Assembly (NCBI RefSeq): GCF_030268045.1
Contig: NZ_BSDC01000001.1
Location: forward strand, 1,116,001 to 1,180,000
Direction of reading: 5' to 3'
DNA: 64,000 nt
Origin: Geothrix edaphica
GTDB lineage: Bacteria; Acidobacteriota; Holophagae; Holophagales; Holophagaceae
Part shown: one piece after another, positions 25,652 to 33,630 of the stretch
How the letters are laid out: the number at the start of each line of letters is the position of its first letter
Position numbering within the stretch: the stretch's first letter is position 1
The notes under the pieces: model-generated
Told to the model about the DNA's origin: nothing
The model's input: the letters and a program-made list of their open reading frames with translations, nothing else
Databases searched by the model: none
Position numbers and translations under genes: made by a program

Positions 25652-26436
25652 GCGATGCCTTCGTGGCGCAGGGCCTGGACCTCGCCGGAGGGCCGCCGGG
25701 GCTCCACCAGGGTCTCCATGGCGGCGAGCAGGTGGGGCACGCTGAAGTCTGTGTCCACACACATGCCGTGGGGCAGGCCCAGCGGGATCACGTAGCAGGG
25801 GATCTCGGGCATCTTGGTGAGCCCCTTGAGCAGCCGGTCCGGGCAGCTCACGGCCACGACGAGATCGGGCCGGAATTCCCGGGCCTCGCGGTAGGCCTTG
25901 TGGCTGCGGTTGGTGATGCGGCCCTCCCAGCGGTTCGTCAGCACCAGGTTCATGTAGTCGCCCACGGGGCACAGGCCGCAGTCGTAGCAGGCCTGGAGGT
26001 CATCGAGGATGCCGGCCTTGCAGCGGGCCATCTGGATGCAGTGGGGCAGCAGGATGAGGGCCCGCTTGGCGCGGCGGTCGCTGAAGGCCTCGCGGACCCG
26101 CCGGTTGTTGTCGCCGCAATAGGAGAGGATCCACGCGTCCTCCTGACCCAGCCAGCGGGCGAGGGGGCGGAAGGCGTGGGCCCAGATGCTGTCCTGCCGC
26201 CGGACGGCCGTCCGGTTCCGCAGGAAGGCTTCGCCCCGCAGGAAACTCGGCCAGGCCGCTGCGAGGGCCGTCACGCCCGCCAGCAGCCACCAGCCGCGAC
26301 CGGCGGAGTGAAAGGCCGCGCCCAGGAAGGCGAAGGCCGCGGCGGCCAGCGGCACACCCCGGCGGACCCAGAGGAACAGCACGCCCCGCTCCTCCGGCAG
26401 GGAGCCGGGGAGGGGCAGGGCGCGGGGTTCCTTCAC
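25648..26436 (-). CDS. DUF116 membrane protein with a cysteine cluster
   Basis: A 262-residue protein of unknown function. One or two membrane helices occupy residues 27-65. The soluble C-terminal part is DUF116, with Cys133, Cys139, Cys150, Cys153 and Cys156 (in PHCIQMARCK and ACYDCGLCPVGDY), then Cys198, Cys214 and Cys226. The spacing suggests an Fe-S or zinc site on the cytoplasmic face; that is inference. GTG start overlapping the MCE gene stop (GTGA), and its own stop overlaps ubiA (GTGA). This coupling to lipid-transport and prenyltransferase genes is the best functional clue. Confidence 0.85.
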   Translation of the reverse strand: MKEPRALPLPGSLPEERGVLFLWVRRGVPLAAAAFAFLGAAFHSAGRGWWLLAGVTALAAAWPSFLRGEAFLRNRTAVRRQDSIWAHAFRPLARWLGQEDAWILSYCGDNNRRVREAFSDRRAKRALILLPHCIQMARCKAGILDDLQACYDCGLCPVGDYMNLVLTNRWEGRITNRSHKAYREAREFRPDLVVAVSCPDRLLKGLTKMPEIPCYVIPLGLPHGMCVDTDFSVPHLLAAMETLVEPRRPSGEVQALRHEGIA

Positions 26437-27899
26437 TTGCCGGCTCCAGCCAGGCCGATGATCTTCTTGAGATCGTCGTCCTTCCAGCGCAGGCCGCCGC
26501 CGAAGAAGATCGTGCGGAGGTCCTTGTTGCCGATGTCCTGGACGCCAGCCTGGACGTAGGCGCCCTTCCAGAACTGATAGCTGCTGGTGAACCGGTAGCG
26601 CGGGTTGGGCTTGTCGTCACGCTTGGTGAAGTCGTAGGCCAGGACGCCGAAGCGCAGCCGGTCGTTGTCCAGGGTGCGGAGTTCCACGCCGCCGCCGCCC
26701 TTGCCCTCGACGATGCCGGCGGAGAAGACTGCAGGGCCGATGCGCTTGGCGAACTGGGCGGACAGGGTGAAGCTCCGATCCGTGGTGACGAACTGGTTCC
26801 GCTCCAGCACGGTGATGGGCTGGCCGGTGACGGGGTCGAGCTGGGTGACGGTGCGGGTGCTCTCGCTCAGCTTGCCATCCGGCGTGGAGGCGAAGCCCAG
26901 GGCGTACCAGTAGTCGGGCCTGGGGGCGATCTCGAGGCCGAGGGCCACGCGGCTGTCCTTGCGCTTGTCCCACTGGGCCGCGTCCATGTCCAGACGGAAG
27001 TCCATCTTGTTGAAGCCGCCCAGCAGGCCGTTCACGTTGTCCACGGCCTCATTGATCTTCTTGATGGTGGTCTCGTCGTTGAGCAGCTTGCCGATGGTGC
27101 CCTCGCCCTTGTTGATGCGGTCGGTGAGCACCTTCAGGTTGTCGGCCGTGCCCTGGAAGCTCTGGGCCAGCTTGCGGACGTCACCCATGACGCCCTTCAG
27201 CTCGGGCCGGTTCTCTTCGAGCATGGCGTTCAGGTTCTTGCCGACCATCTCGAACTGCTGGGCGAGCTTGGGCAGCTTGTCGCGCAGATCGGCGGTGATG
27301 GCCTCGACGTTGCCCATGGTGTTGTTGATGGCGCTGTGGTTCTCCTGGGCCATGGACCGGAACTCGGCCGTCAGCACGCGGATGTTGTCCACGATCTCGT
27401 CGAGCTTCTGACGGCCCTGCTCGCCGCCGATGGACTCGTTCAGGGCCTGGGTGACACCCTTCACGTTCTTGCTGATATCAGAGAGGGACTCCATGAGGTT
27501 GTCGAGGCTGACGCCGGCCTTGCTGGGCAGGGGCTTGCCCTCGGGGAAGGGCCCCTTGGCGCTGTGGCCGGCATCCAGGTCGATGAACTTCTCCCCCAGG
27601 ATGCCGATGGAGCCCAGCGACACGAAGGCATCCGCGTAGACCGGGACATCCTGGCTCAGCCCCACCACGACGCGGGCCTTCCCGTTCTCGAGGGCGATGG
27701 TGCGGACATCACCCACCTTCACGCCGGCGATGCGTACGGCGCTCTGGACGTTGAGGCCCGCCACGGAGTCGAAGTAGGTGAAGCGCTCGGACTGGTTCTT
27801 CTTGCCGCCAATCTCCAGCTTCTCTGAACGGAAGACCAGCACCGCCAGCAGGAAGATGGCGCCGGTGAAGAAGAGGCCGACCTTGGTTTCGGGCTTCAT
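26433..27899 (-). CDS. mlaD: MCE-domain lipid transport protein (MlaD-type) with long stalk and beta-rich C-terminus
   Basis: A 488-residue protein, far longer than the roughly 180 residues of E. coli MlaD. A membrane anchor (7-24) is followed by one MCE domain (about 38-115; AGLNVQSAVRIAGVKVGDV, GSIGILGEKFIDL). Residues 130-295 are long amphipathic helix. From about 315 the chain alternates in short strands (SRVALGLEIAP, YWYALGFAST, SFTLSAQFAKRI, LRFGVLAYDF, RYRFTSSYQFW, TIFFGGGLRW) like an outer-membrane barrel. MlaD proteins with a C-terminal barrel are known from diderm Firmicutes as envelope-spanning bridges, and this has the same plan. The ATG overlaps the ATPase stop. Confidence 0.88.
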   Translation of the reverse strand: MKPETKVGLFFTGAIFLLAVLVFRSEKLEIGGKKNQSERFTYFDSVAGLNVQSAVRIAGVKVGDVRTIALENGKARVVVGLSQDVPVYADAFVSLGSIGILGEKFIDLDAGHSAKGPFPEGKPLPSKAGVSLDNLMESLSDISKNVKGVTQALNESIGGEQGRQKLDEIVDNIRVLTAEFRSMAQENHSAINNTMGNVEAITADLRDKLPKLAQQFEMVGKNLNAMLEENRPELKGVMGDVRKLAQSFQGTADNLKVLTDRINKGEGTIGKLLNDETTIKKINEAVDNVNGLLGGFNKMDFRLDMDAAQWDKRKDSRVALGLEIAPRPDYWYALGFASTPDGKLSESTRTVTQLDPVTGQPITVLERNQFVTTDRSFTLSAQFAKRIGPAVFSAGIVEGKGGGGVELRTLDNDRLRFGVLAYDFTKRDDKPNPRYRFTSSYQFWKGAYVQAGVQDIGNKDLRTIFFGGGLRWKDDDLKKIIGLAGAGK

Positions 27900-28687
27900 G
27901 TGTGGGCCTCCTGGGTTCTTCGCTTGGGCGGGGGCGGGTCCTGAAGGAAGGGACCATCCGCATCGCCCCGCAGGAACTGCTGGATGACGGGATGCGGATT
28001 GACCTTGAAGGCGGCGGGCGGCTCGCAGGCGATGCACTCACCGCGGAAGAGCAGGGCGATGCGGTCGGCGATCTCGAAGGCGGACTTGAGGTCGTGGGTG
28101 ATGGTGATGGTGGTGACGCCCAGCTCGTGCTTGAGGTCGAGGATCACGCGGCCGATGACGTCGGTCATCACGGGGTCCAGGCCCGTGGTGGGCTCGTCGA
28201 AGAGGAGGATCTTGGGCTTGAGGGCGATGGCCCGGGCGAAGCCCACGCGGCGCTTCATGCCGCCGGACAGCTCGGCGGGCTTCAGCTTGTCGGTCCCCTT
28301 CATACCGACCATGGAGAGGCACTCCTCCACCCGGGCGGCGATCTCGCCCTCGGTGTACTTGAGGTGCCGCCGCAGGCCGAAGGCCACGTTCTCGAAGACG
28401 GTCATGGAGTCGAAGAGGGCCGCCATCTGGAAGCACATGCCGATGCTCTGGCGGACCTTGAACAGCTCCTCGCGGGAGAGCTGGGCGATGATCTTGCCCT
28501 CGATGGCCACATGGCCGGAATCCGGCGTGAGCAGACCCATGATGTTGCGCAGCAGCACGGTCTTGCCGGTGCCGGAACCGCCCAGCACCACGAGGCTCTC
28601 GCCCTCCTGGACCTGGAGGTTCACATTGGACAGCACGACCTTCGGACCGAAGGCCTTGGAGAGGTTGACGACATCAATCAGGGCCAT
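27896..28687 (-). CDS. mlaF: Mla-type ABC transporter ATP-binding protein
   Basis: A 263-residue ATPase that powers lipid movement through the MlaE/MlaD complex. Walker A is GGSGTGKTVLL, the signature ELSGGMKRRVG and Walker B ILLFDEPTTGLDP, followed by TITHDLKSAF. The SGGMKRR signature wording is typical of MlaF/TtgA-type proteins. A Pro-rich tail of about 20 residues follows the core. It starts 4 bases after mlaE and overlaps mlaD by ATGA. Confidence 0.94.
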   Translation of the reverse strand: MALIDVVNLSKAFGPKVVLSNVNLQVQEGESLVVLGGSGTGKTVLLRNIMGLLTPDSGHVAIEGKIIAQLSREELFKVRQSIGMCFQMAALFDSMTVFENVAFGLRRHLKYTEGEIAARVEECLSMVGMKGTDKLKPAELSGGMKRRVGFARAIALKPKILLFDEPTTGLDPVMTDVIGRVILDLKHELGVTTITITHDLKSAFEIADRIALLFRGECIACEPPAAFKVNPHPVIQQFLRGDADGPFLQDPPPPKRRTQEAHT

Positions 28688-28691
28688 GCCG

Positions 28692-29468
28692 TCACACCAG
28701 CAGGAGCTTGGTCAGGAAAAAATCGGAAATCAGGATCCACAGCGAGCTGGTCACCACGCTGCTGGTGGGTGCGTTGCCCACCCCCTCGGCGCCGCCCTGC
28801 GTGCGGTAGCCCTTCCAGCAGCCCACCAGGGCGATGATCATGCCGAACACCAGGGCCTTGTAGAGCGCGATGCGGAGATCCCTGAAGGCCAGCAGCTTGT
28901 AGAACTCGTTGCCGTAGACGAAGGCGCTCTGGCCCTCGACACCCACCAGGATCATGTAGCCGCCCCAGAACCCGACGTAGATGGAGATCACGGTCAGGAG
29001 GGGGACCACGAGCACCGACGCGAGGAAGCGCGGCACGAAGAGGTAGTGGATGGGATCCGTGGCCAGGCACTCCAGGGCGTCGATCTGCTCGGTGACCTGC
29101 ATCGTTCCCAGTTCCGCGGCCATGGCCGAGCCGATGCGCCCCGAGAGCATGAGGCCCGTGATCACAGGGCCCAGCTCGCGGACGATGGCCAGGCCCTCCA
29201 CCTGGGAAGCCAGGCCTTCCGCCTGGAACTGCCGGAAGCCGAAGGCCAGCTGCACAGCGAACACCATGCTGACGGCGACGCTCGTGAGGATCACCACCGG
29301 GAGGGAGTGGACCCCCACGGCCTGGAGCTGGTTCAGCAGGTTCTTGCCGTCGAAGGGACGCTTGAAGAGGGCGACGAACGTCCGGCCCGCCAGGGTGGCG
29401 AAGTCCCCCGCGGTGTCGAGCGCTCCCAGCACGCGGGCACCAGTCTTGTCGATGAGGGTCAGAACCAT
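28692..29468 (-). CDS. mlaE: Mla-type ABC transporter permease
   Basis: A 258-residue inner-membrane permease of the MlaE family with about five or six helices. Conserved blocks include FAVQLAFGFRQFQAEGLASQVEGLAIVRELGPVITGLMLSGRIGSAMAAELGTMQVTEQIDAL and the late GCWKGYRTQGGAEGVGNAPTSSVV. GGAG lies 5 bases before the ATG. It is 21 bases downstream of glmU. The operon has no mlaC or mlaB, which suits a transporter whose MlaD reaches the outer membrane itself. Confidence 0.94.
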   Translation of the reverse strand: MVLTLIDKTGARVLGALDTAGDFATLAGRTFVALFKRPFDGKNLLNQLQAVGVHSLPVVILTSVAVSMVFAVQLAFGFRQFQAEGLASQVEGLAIVRELGPVITGLMLSGRIGSAMAAELGTMQVTEQIDALECLATDPIHYLFVPRFLASVLVVPLLTVISIYVGFWGGYMILVGVEGQSAFVYGNEFYKLLAFRDLRIALYKALVFGMIIALVGCWKGYRTQGGAEGVGNAPTSSVVTSSLWILISDFFLTKLLLV

Positions 29469-29489
29469 GGGGCTCCGGAGCGCAAAGGA

Positions 29490-30887
29490 CTAGCTTAACC
29501 GAGTCTGCTTCTTCTGCCGGTCCCGCAGAAGAGCGGCGCCACCTTCACGCAGGGTCTGGGGAGTCCGGCTCAGGGCCAGGCCGTCCGCCGGTACGTCCTT
29601 GGTGATGGTGCTGCCAGCGCCGATGAGGGCCCCGTCGCCGATCGACAGCGGAGCGACCAGCTGGGTGTCCGATCCCACGAAGACGCGGCTGCCGATGAGC
29701 GTGCGGTGCTTGTTCACGCCGTCGTAGTTGCAGGTGATGACGCCGGCGCCGATGTTCGTGCCTTCGCCGATCTCCGTGTCGCCGAGGTAGGCGAGGTGGT
29801 TGGCCTTGGCGCCGCGGTGGAGCTTCGCCTTCTTGGTCTCCACGAAGTTGCCGACATGGACGCCTTCGGCCAGGTCCGTGCCCTCGCGCAGCCGGGCGAA
29901 GGGCCCCAGCTTGGCGCCCGCGCCCACCGCGGCCTGCTCGATGACGCAGTAGGGCCGGACCTCCACGCCCTCCGCCAGGGTGGAGTCGGTGATGATCGTG
30001 CCCTGGCCGATGCGGCAGCCCTCACCGATGGCGACGGAACCCTCCAGCCTCACGCCGGGTTCCAGGAGCACATCCTGCGCGAGGGTCACCCGCGGACCGA
30101 CCAGCGTGCTGTCGGGATGGAGGAAGGTCACGCCCTCGGCCATCCAGTGCCGCTGGACCCTTCGCTGGGCCGCGGCCTGGAGGGCAGCCTGGTCGTGACG
30201 GGAGTTCATGCCCGCCAGCTCCTCGGGGTCGCACACCTCCACGGCCACGGGGAGTTCCCGGGCCACGGCAGCCACCGCATCCGTGAGGTAGTACTCCTTC
30301 TGGGCGTTGTGGTTGGTGAGGCCCTGGAGGGCGCGGCGCAGGGCGGGCCAGGGCAGGGCATAGGCGCCGCCGTTCACGCGCTGGACGGCCAGCTGCTCCG
30401 GCGTGGCGTCTTTGGCCTCCACCAGGCCCGCGAGGCGGCCGTCGGCATGCTGGATCACCCGGCCGTACGAGCCGGGGGTCTGCAGGTCCATGGCCAGGAG
30501 CAGGGCGTCTGCCGAGCAGAGCCTCCGCACGGTGGCCGGAGAGGTGAGCGGCACATCGCCGCAGAGGATGGCCACCTGGGTGGCACCGAGCCGGTCCAGC
30601 TCGGGGATGCAGACCTGGAGGGCGTGACCGGTGCCGAGCGGCTCGCCCTGGTCCACGGCGGTGACGGGACAGGGCAGCAGCCCGGCCTGCCGCCAGGCCT
30701 CCAGGGCCGCCAGAACCAGCTCCTTGCCGTGATGGACCACCACGACGGCGCCGCCGAGATCCGGAGGCAGGGTCCGCAGCGCCCAGAGCAGCGACGGGTC
30801 GCCGAGGATCGGGTGCAGCACCTTGGGAAGCCGGGATTTCATGCGGGTTCCGAGTCCCGCCGCCAGGATCACCGCCACCGTCGACAT
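29490..30887 (-). CDS. glmU: Bifunctional UDP-GlcNAc pyrophosphorylase / glucosamine-1-phosphate acetyltransferase
   Basis: A 465-residue enzyme making UDP-GlcNAc for peptidoglycan and LPS. The N-terminal uridyltransferase has VAVILAAGLGTRMKSRLPKVLHP, QGEPLGTGHAL and CGDVPLTSPAT. The C-terminal left-handed beta-helix acetyltransferase has hexapeptide repeats and the conserved NFVETKKAKLHRGAKANHLAYLGD and GAGVITCNYDGVNKHRT. GGAGG lies 5 bases before the ATG. It precedes mlaE by 21 bases and so probably shares a transcript with the lipid-transport genes. Confidence 0.96.
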   Translation of the reverse strand: MSTVAVILAAGLGTRMKSRLPKVLHPILGDPSLLWALRTLPPDLGGAVVVVHHGKELVLAALEAWRQAGLLPCPVTAVDQGEPLGTGHALQVCIPELDRLGATQVAILCGDVPLTSPATVRRLCSADALLLAMDLQTPGSYGRVIQHADGRLAGLVEAKDATPEQLAVQRVNGGAYALPWPALRRALQGLTNHNAQKEYYLTDAVAAVARELPVAVEVCDPEELAGMNSRHDQAALQAAAQRRVQRHWMAEGVTFLHPDSTLVGPRVTLAQDVLLEPGVRLEGSVAIGEGCRIGQGTIITDSTLAEGVEVRPYCVIEQAAVGAGAKLGPFARLREGTDLAEGVHVGNFVETKKAKLHRGAKANHLAYLGDTEIGEGTNIGAGVITCNYDGVNKHRTLIGSRVFVGSDTQLVAPLSIGDGALIGAGSTITKDVPADGLALSRTPQTLREGGAALLRDRQKKQTRLS

Positions 30888-30924
30888 GCTGCCTCCAGCC
30901 TCCAGCCTACAACAGCCCACGGCA

Positions 30925-32901
30925 TCACTCCGCCGGCTCCCGCAGCAGGGCCAGCACGGACTTGCCGAAGGCCGCGGGCTCGAAGGGCTTTTCCAGGAAG
31001 CCGATCCGGCGCAGGCCCAGGGACGCCGGGTCCATGGGCAGGGGCTGGTCCATGCCGATCACCAGGGTGGGTATGGGCTCTTTCTGGAAAGTGCGGAGCG
31101 CCCGGTGGAAGCGCTCCAGTTTCGGCGTCCGCTCGAGCACCAGCACGTCCGGCTGGGCCAGTCCGCGGCTCCCCCGCAGGAGCTTCGGCAGGTCTTCGAA
31201 CGTCCCGGCCTGGCCCCCCAGCTGCCAGACCAGGTCTGCGAGGGCGCTCCGGACCAGCGGATCGCGGTCCACGATCCAGAGGGTCCGCCCTGAGAGCAGC
31301 GCGCCCGCCAGAGGCCGGACCGGCGCAGCCACGGGCAGGTAGACCCGGGGCCGCACCCCCGAGCGGGCATCCTGCTCCAGCTCCAGCATGCCGCCGGCCT
31401 CCAGCACGGATTGGCGCAACCACCCGAGGCCGAACAGCTCCCGGGTCCAGCCCCCGGGCCCTCCCACCGGCTCCGCATGGAGCAGTCCGAAGCCATGGCC
31501 CCCCAGGTCCGCGGCCTCGAGGGTCAGCACCAGGTCTTCGCGGCCCGTGCGTTCCCTGGCATGGAGCAGGAGCTGCGTGGCGATGCGCTTCAGGGCCTCC
31601 GCCTCCACGGCCAGAGACAGGGATGCGGCCCTGAGCTCCATGCTCCGGCCCGCCGGGAGAAGCCTCCGGAGGCCCGGCAGCAGCGCCTCCAGCGTGGCCC
31701 GGCCCTCCACTGGTCCGCGCTCCGGCTGAGTCGGCGACAGCCTCCGGGTGGCCTCCCCCACGCGCTCGGCGGCCTCCCGGAGCGGGCCTGCCGGAGCATC
31801 CGACAGCAGCCGGTCGGCGGCGGCGGCGAGGGCCAGCATCGCGTTGGCGCCTAGCCTCCGCTGCTCCTCGTCGCCGCCGGACCGGGGGGAGGCGCCGGCC
31901 CGCAGGGACAGGGCCCCGGCGACGGCATTGGCGATCCACACCAGGCCCATGCCGCGGTCGAAGGCCGAGGCCTCGAGGACGACCTCGCTGAAGCTCCCGT
32001 CCTCGCTGACCTGGGTGGCGGTCACCGAGGCGCTTCCGAACTGGAGGAGCTGGTTCCGGATGGCCTGCCAGACCGGCAGCTCGCCCCCCTGGAAGAGCGC
32101 ATCCATGGGGTAGCCCCGCAGCTGGTAGCGGGGCAGGCCCACCAGCTGGCTGAAGGGACCGTTGGATTCAAGGACCCGGCCCTGGTCGTCCACCAGCCAC
32201 ATGGGCTGGCGCGGATCGAGGCCCAGGGCCAGTCCGGGCAGTTCCGCGGGCCCGGCCTTCTCCACCAGGGCCAGAGCCAGGCGGAGGCCCTGACCGCGCC
32301 CTTCCACCCAGGCGCCCTGCTCCCGGAGCCACTTCAGCTGCTGGAGGGCCACTAGGCCGAGGAGCAGGCCCGCGAGGATGGCCGAGAGCCAGGAGAAGCG
32401 GGGTGCGTCCGGAGGCAGCAGCAGCTGGGCCAGGGCGCCCGCGCCCAGGGTGAGGGCCCCGACGAGGGGCATCCGCAGCTCCAGCTGGCGTCCGTGGGTC
32501 CACCGGTAGGCCAGGTCCGAGAGGACCAGCCAGAGCAGGGCCTCCAGGGCCGCGCCGGCCCACAGGTGCAGCACGGCCTGCCAGGGCAGGTGGAGCCGGA
32601 CCAGCAGCAGGGCCAGGAAGAGGCTGGCGCTGCCCACGCCCACGGCCAGCCGGCGCACGCCCTGGACGCCCTCCCGCTGAGCCTGGAGGAAGATCGTGAA
32701 CCCGAGCAGGGCCCCGCCGAGCTGGGCGGCCGGCAGGGGCAGGCCCGTGAGGTGGCCCCAGGGCAGGGCCAGCACCGCGAGGATCCCGCCCAGGAAGTAG
32801 CCGTAGCTGAGGCCCACGCGGCCCTTGCGGCGGAAGGTCCAGAACCCCAGCCAAGGCGGAAGGGGCAGCAGCAGGGCCGAGATCAGGTCTGCGAAGGCCA
32901 T
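30925..32901 (-). CDS. Membrane PAS protein with degenerate kinase and receiver domains
   Basis: A 658-residue protein. Residues 1-190 hold about six or seven membrane helices. A PAS-like domain follows (about 228-330; DPRQPMWLVDDQGRVLESNGPFSQLVGLPRYQLRGYPMDALF). The kinase-like region (350-560) has no H-box His and no recognisable N or G boxes. The last 120 residues are a receiver fold, but the phosphoacceptor Asp is Glu590 (VLVLERTPKL), while the pocket IVDRDPL and Lys in FLEKPFEP remain. It is probably a signalling scaffold unable to phosphorylate. It sits 37 bases upstream of glmU, so a cell-envelope link is possible. Confidence 0.75.
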   Translation of the reverse strand: MAFADLISALLLPLPPWLGFWTFRRKGRVGLSYGYFLGGILAVLALPWGHLTGLPLPAAQLGGALLGFTIFLQAQREGVQGVRRLAVGVGSASLFLALLLVRLHLPWQAVLHLWAGAALEALLWLVLSDLAYRWTHGRQLELRMPLVGALTLGAGALAQLLLPPDAPRFSWLSAILAGLLLGLVALQQLKWLREQGAWVEGRGQGLRLALALVEKAGPAELPGLALGLDPRQPMWLVDDQGRVLESNGPFSQLVGLPRYQLRGYPMDALFQGGELPVWQAIRNQLLQFGSASVTATQVSEDGSFSEVVLEASAFDRGMGLVWIANAVAGALSLRAGASPRSGGDEEQRRLGANAMLALAAAADRLLSDAPAGPLREAAERVGEATRRLSPTQPERGPVEGRATLEALLPGLRRLLPAGRSMELRAASLSLAVEAEALKRIATQLLLHARERTGREDLVLTLEAADLGGHGFGLLHAEPVGGPGGWTRELFGLGWLRQSVLEAGGMLELEQDARSGVRPRVYLPVAAPVRPLAGALLSGRTLWIVDRDPLVRSALADLVWQLGGQAGTFEDLPKLLRGSRGLAQPDVLVLERTPKLERFHRALRTFQKEPIPTLVIGMDQPLPMDPASLGLRRIGFLEKPFEPAAFGKSVLALLREPAE

Positions 32902-32925
32902 GGCGGAGTTCCTAGGGGAAGCCTC

Positions 32926-33630
32926 TCACGGAAGCGTGGCGGGCCAGAGGCCGCGAAGGGCATTCAGGCACCAGAGCCGCCCTCCGCCGCAGTCCTCGAG
33001 GGAGATGGGCGCGCGCTGCAGCAGCCACCCGTGCTCCTCGGCCCAGGCAGGGAGGTCCAGCCGCTCGGCGACACTGGCCACGCGGCCTTCAGGCGGCGGC
33101 AGGGTGAGCGTACCGGCCCGCTCCAGGGCCACCGTGGCGATGGCGCTCTCCGCGAGGGTGCCATCCGGCCACAGCAGCAGAGCGTCCTCGGCGCCATGCC
33201 GCCAGGCCTCGGCCAGGGCCTGGGGGCGCCAGGGGCCGGAGAGTCCCTTGTGCGGCGCCAGGGGGTCCGGGCGCAGATCGCCCATGGGGTGGGGCAGGGG
33301 CGCGAGGCGATAGGGTGTGGACGGCGGGGGCAGGGGCTCCAGGCGGGCGTCCAGGAGCTTGAGATCCAGGCGGAGTTCCAGGCGCAGGGCGGCCTCCGGG
33401 GCCGCATGCCGCTTCAGCCAGTAGCCGAGTTCCTCCGTGGCCTCGGGCAGCCAGGGGGAGGCGTGCCCCAGGGCCTTGGCTCCGGCCTGGAGGCGATCCA
33501 GGTGGGCCGCCAGGTGTCGGGGCGTGCCCTGGCGGACCGGCAGGGCCGTGCGGGGAACCGCGGCGCCCTGGGGTTCCGTTCCATGCAGGGTCGCGCCCGG
33601 CCCGAAGGCGGCTCGGAGGGCGGGACTCAA
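32926..33630 (-). CDS. pabC: Class IV aminotransferase-fold protein, likely 4-amino-4-deoxychorismate lyase
   Basis: A 234-residue PLP fold-type IV protein. The PLP lysine is probably in LAPHKGLSGPW, and the cofactor-side motif DALLLWPDGTLAESAIATVALERAGTLTLPP matches the D-amino-acid transaminase/PabC group. The usual GVLPGVTR after it is altered to EGRVASVAE. PabC makes 4-aminobenzoate for folate. I chose a TTG start that overlaps the pdxA stop (TTGA); no in-frame ATG is near. The gene is very GC-rich, and neither pabA nor pabB is nearby, so the substrate assignment is tentative. Confidence 0.7.
   Translation of the reverse strand: MSPALRAAFGPGATLHGTEPQGAAVPRTALPVRQGTPRHLAAHLDRLQAGAKALGHASPWLPEATEELGYWLKRHAAPEAALRLELRLDLKLLDARLEPLPPPSTPYRLAPLPHPMGDLRPDPLAPHKGLSGPWRPQALAEAWRHGAEDALLLWPDGTLAESAIATVALERAGTLTLPPPEGRVASVAERLDLPAWAEEHGWLLQRAPISLEDCGGGRLWCLNALRGLWPATLP

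Noticed and set aside
28692-29468. Ttg2/toluene-tolerance resistance operon
   Set aside because: The names are synonyms of Mla-type lipid transport; nothing here indicates solvent resistance.
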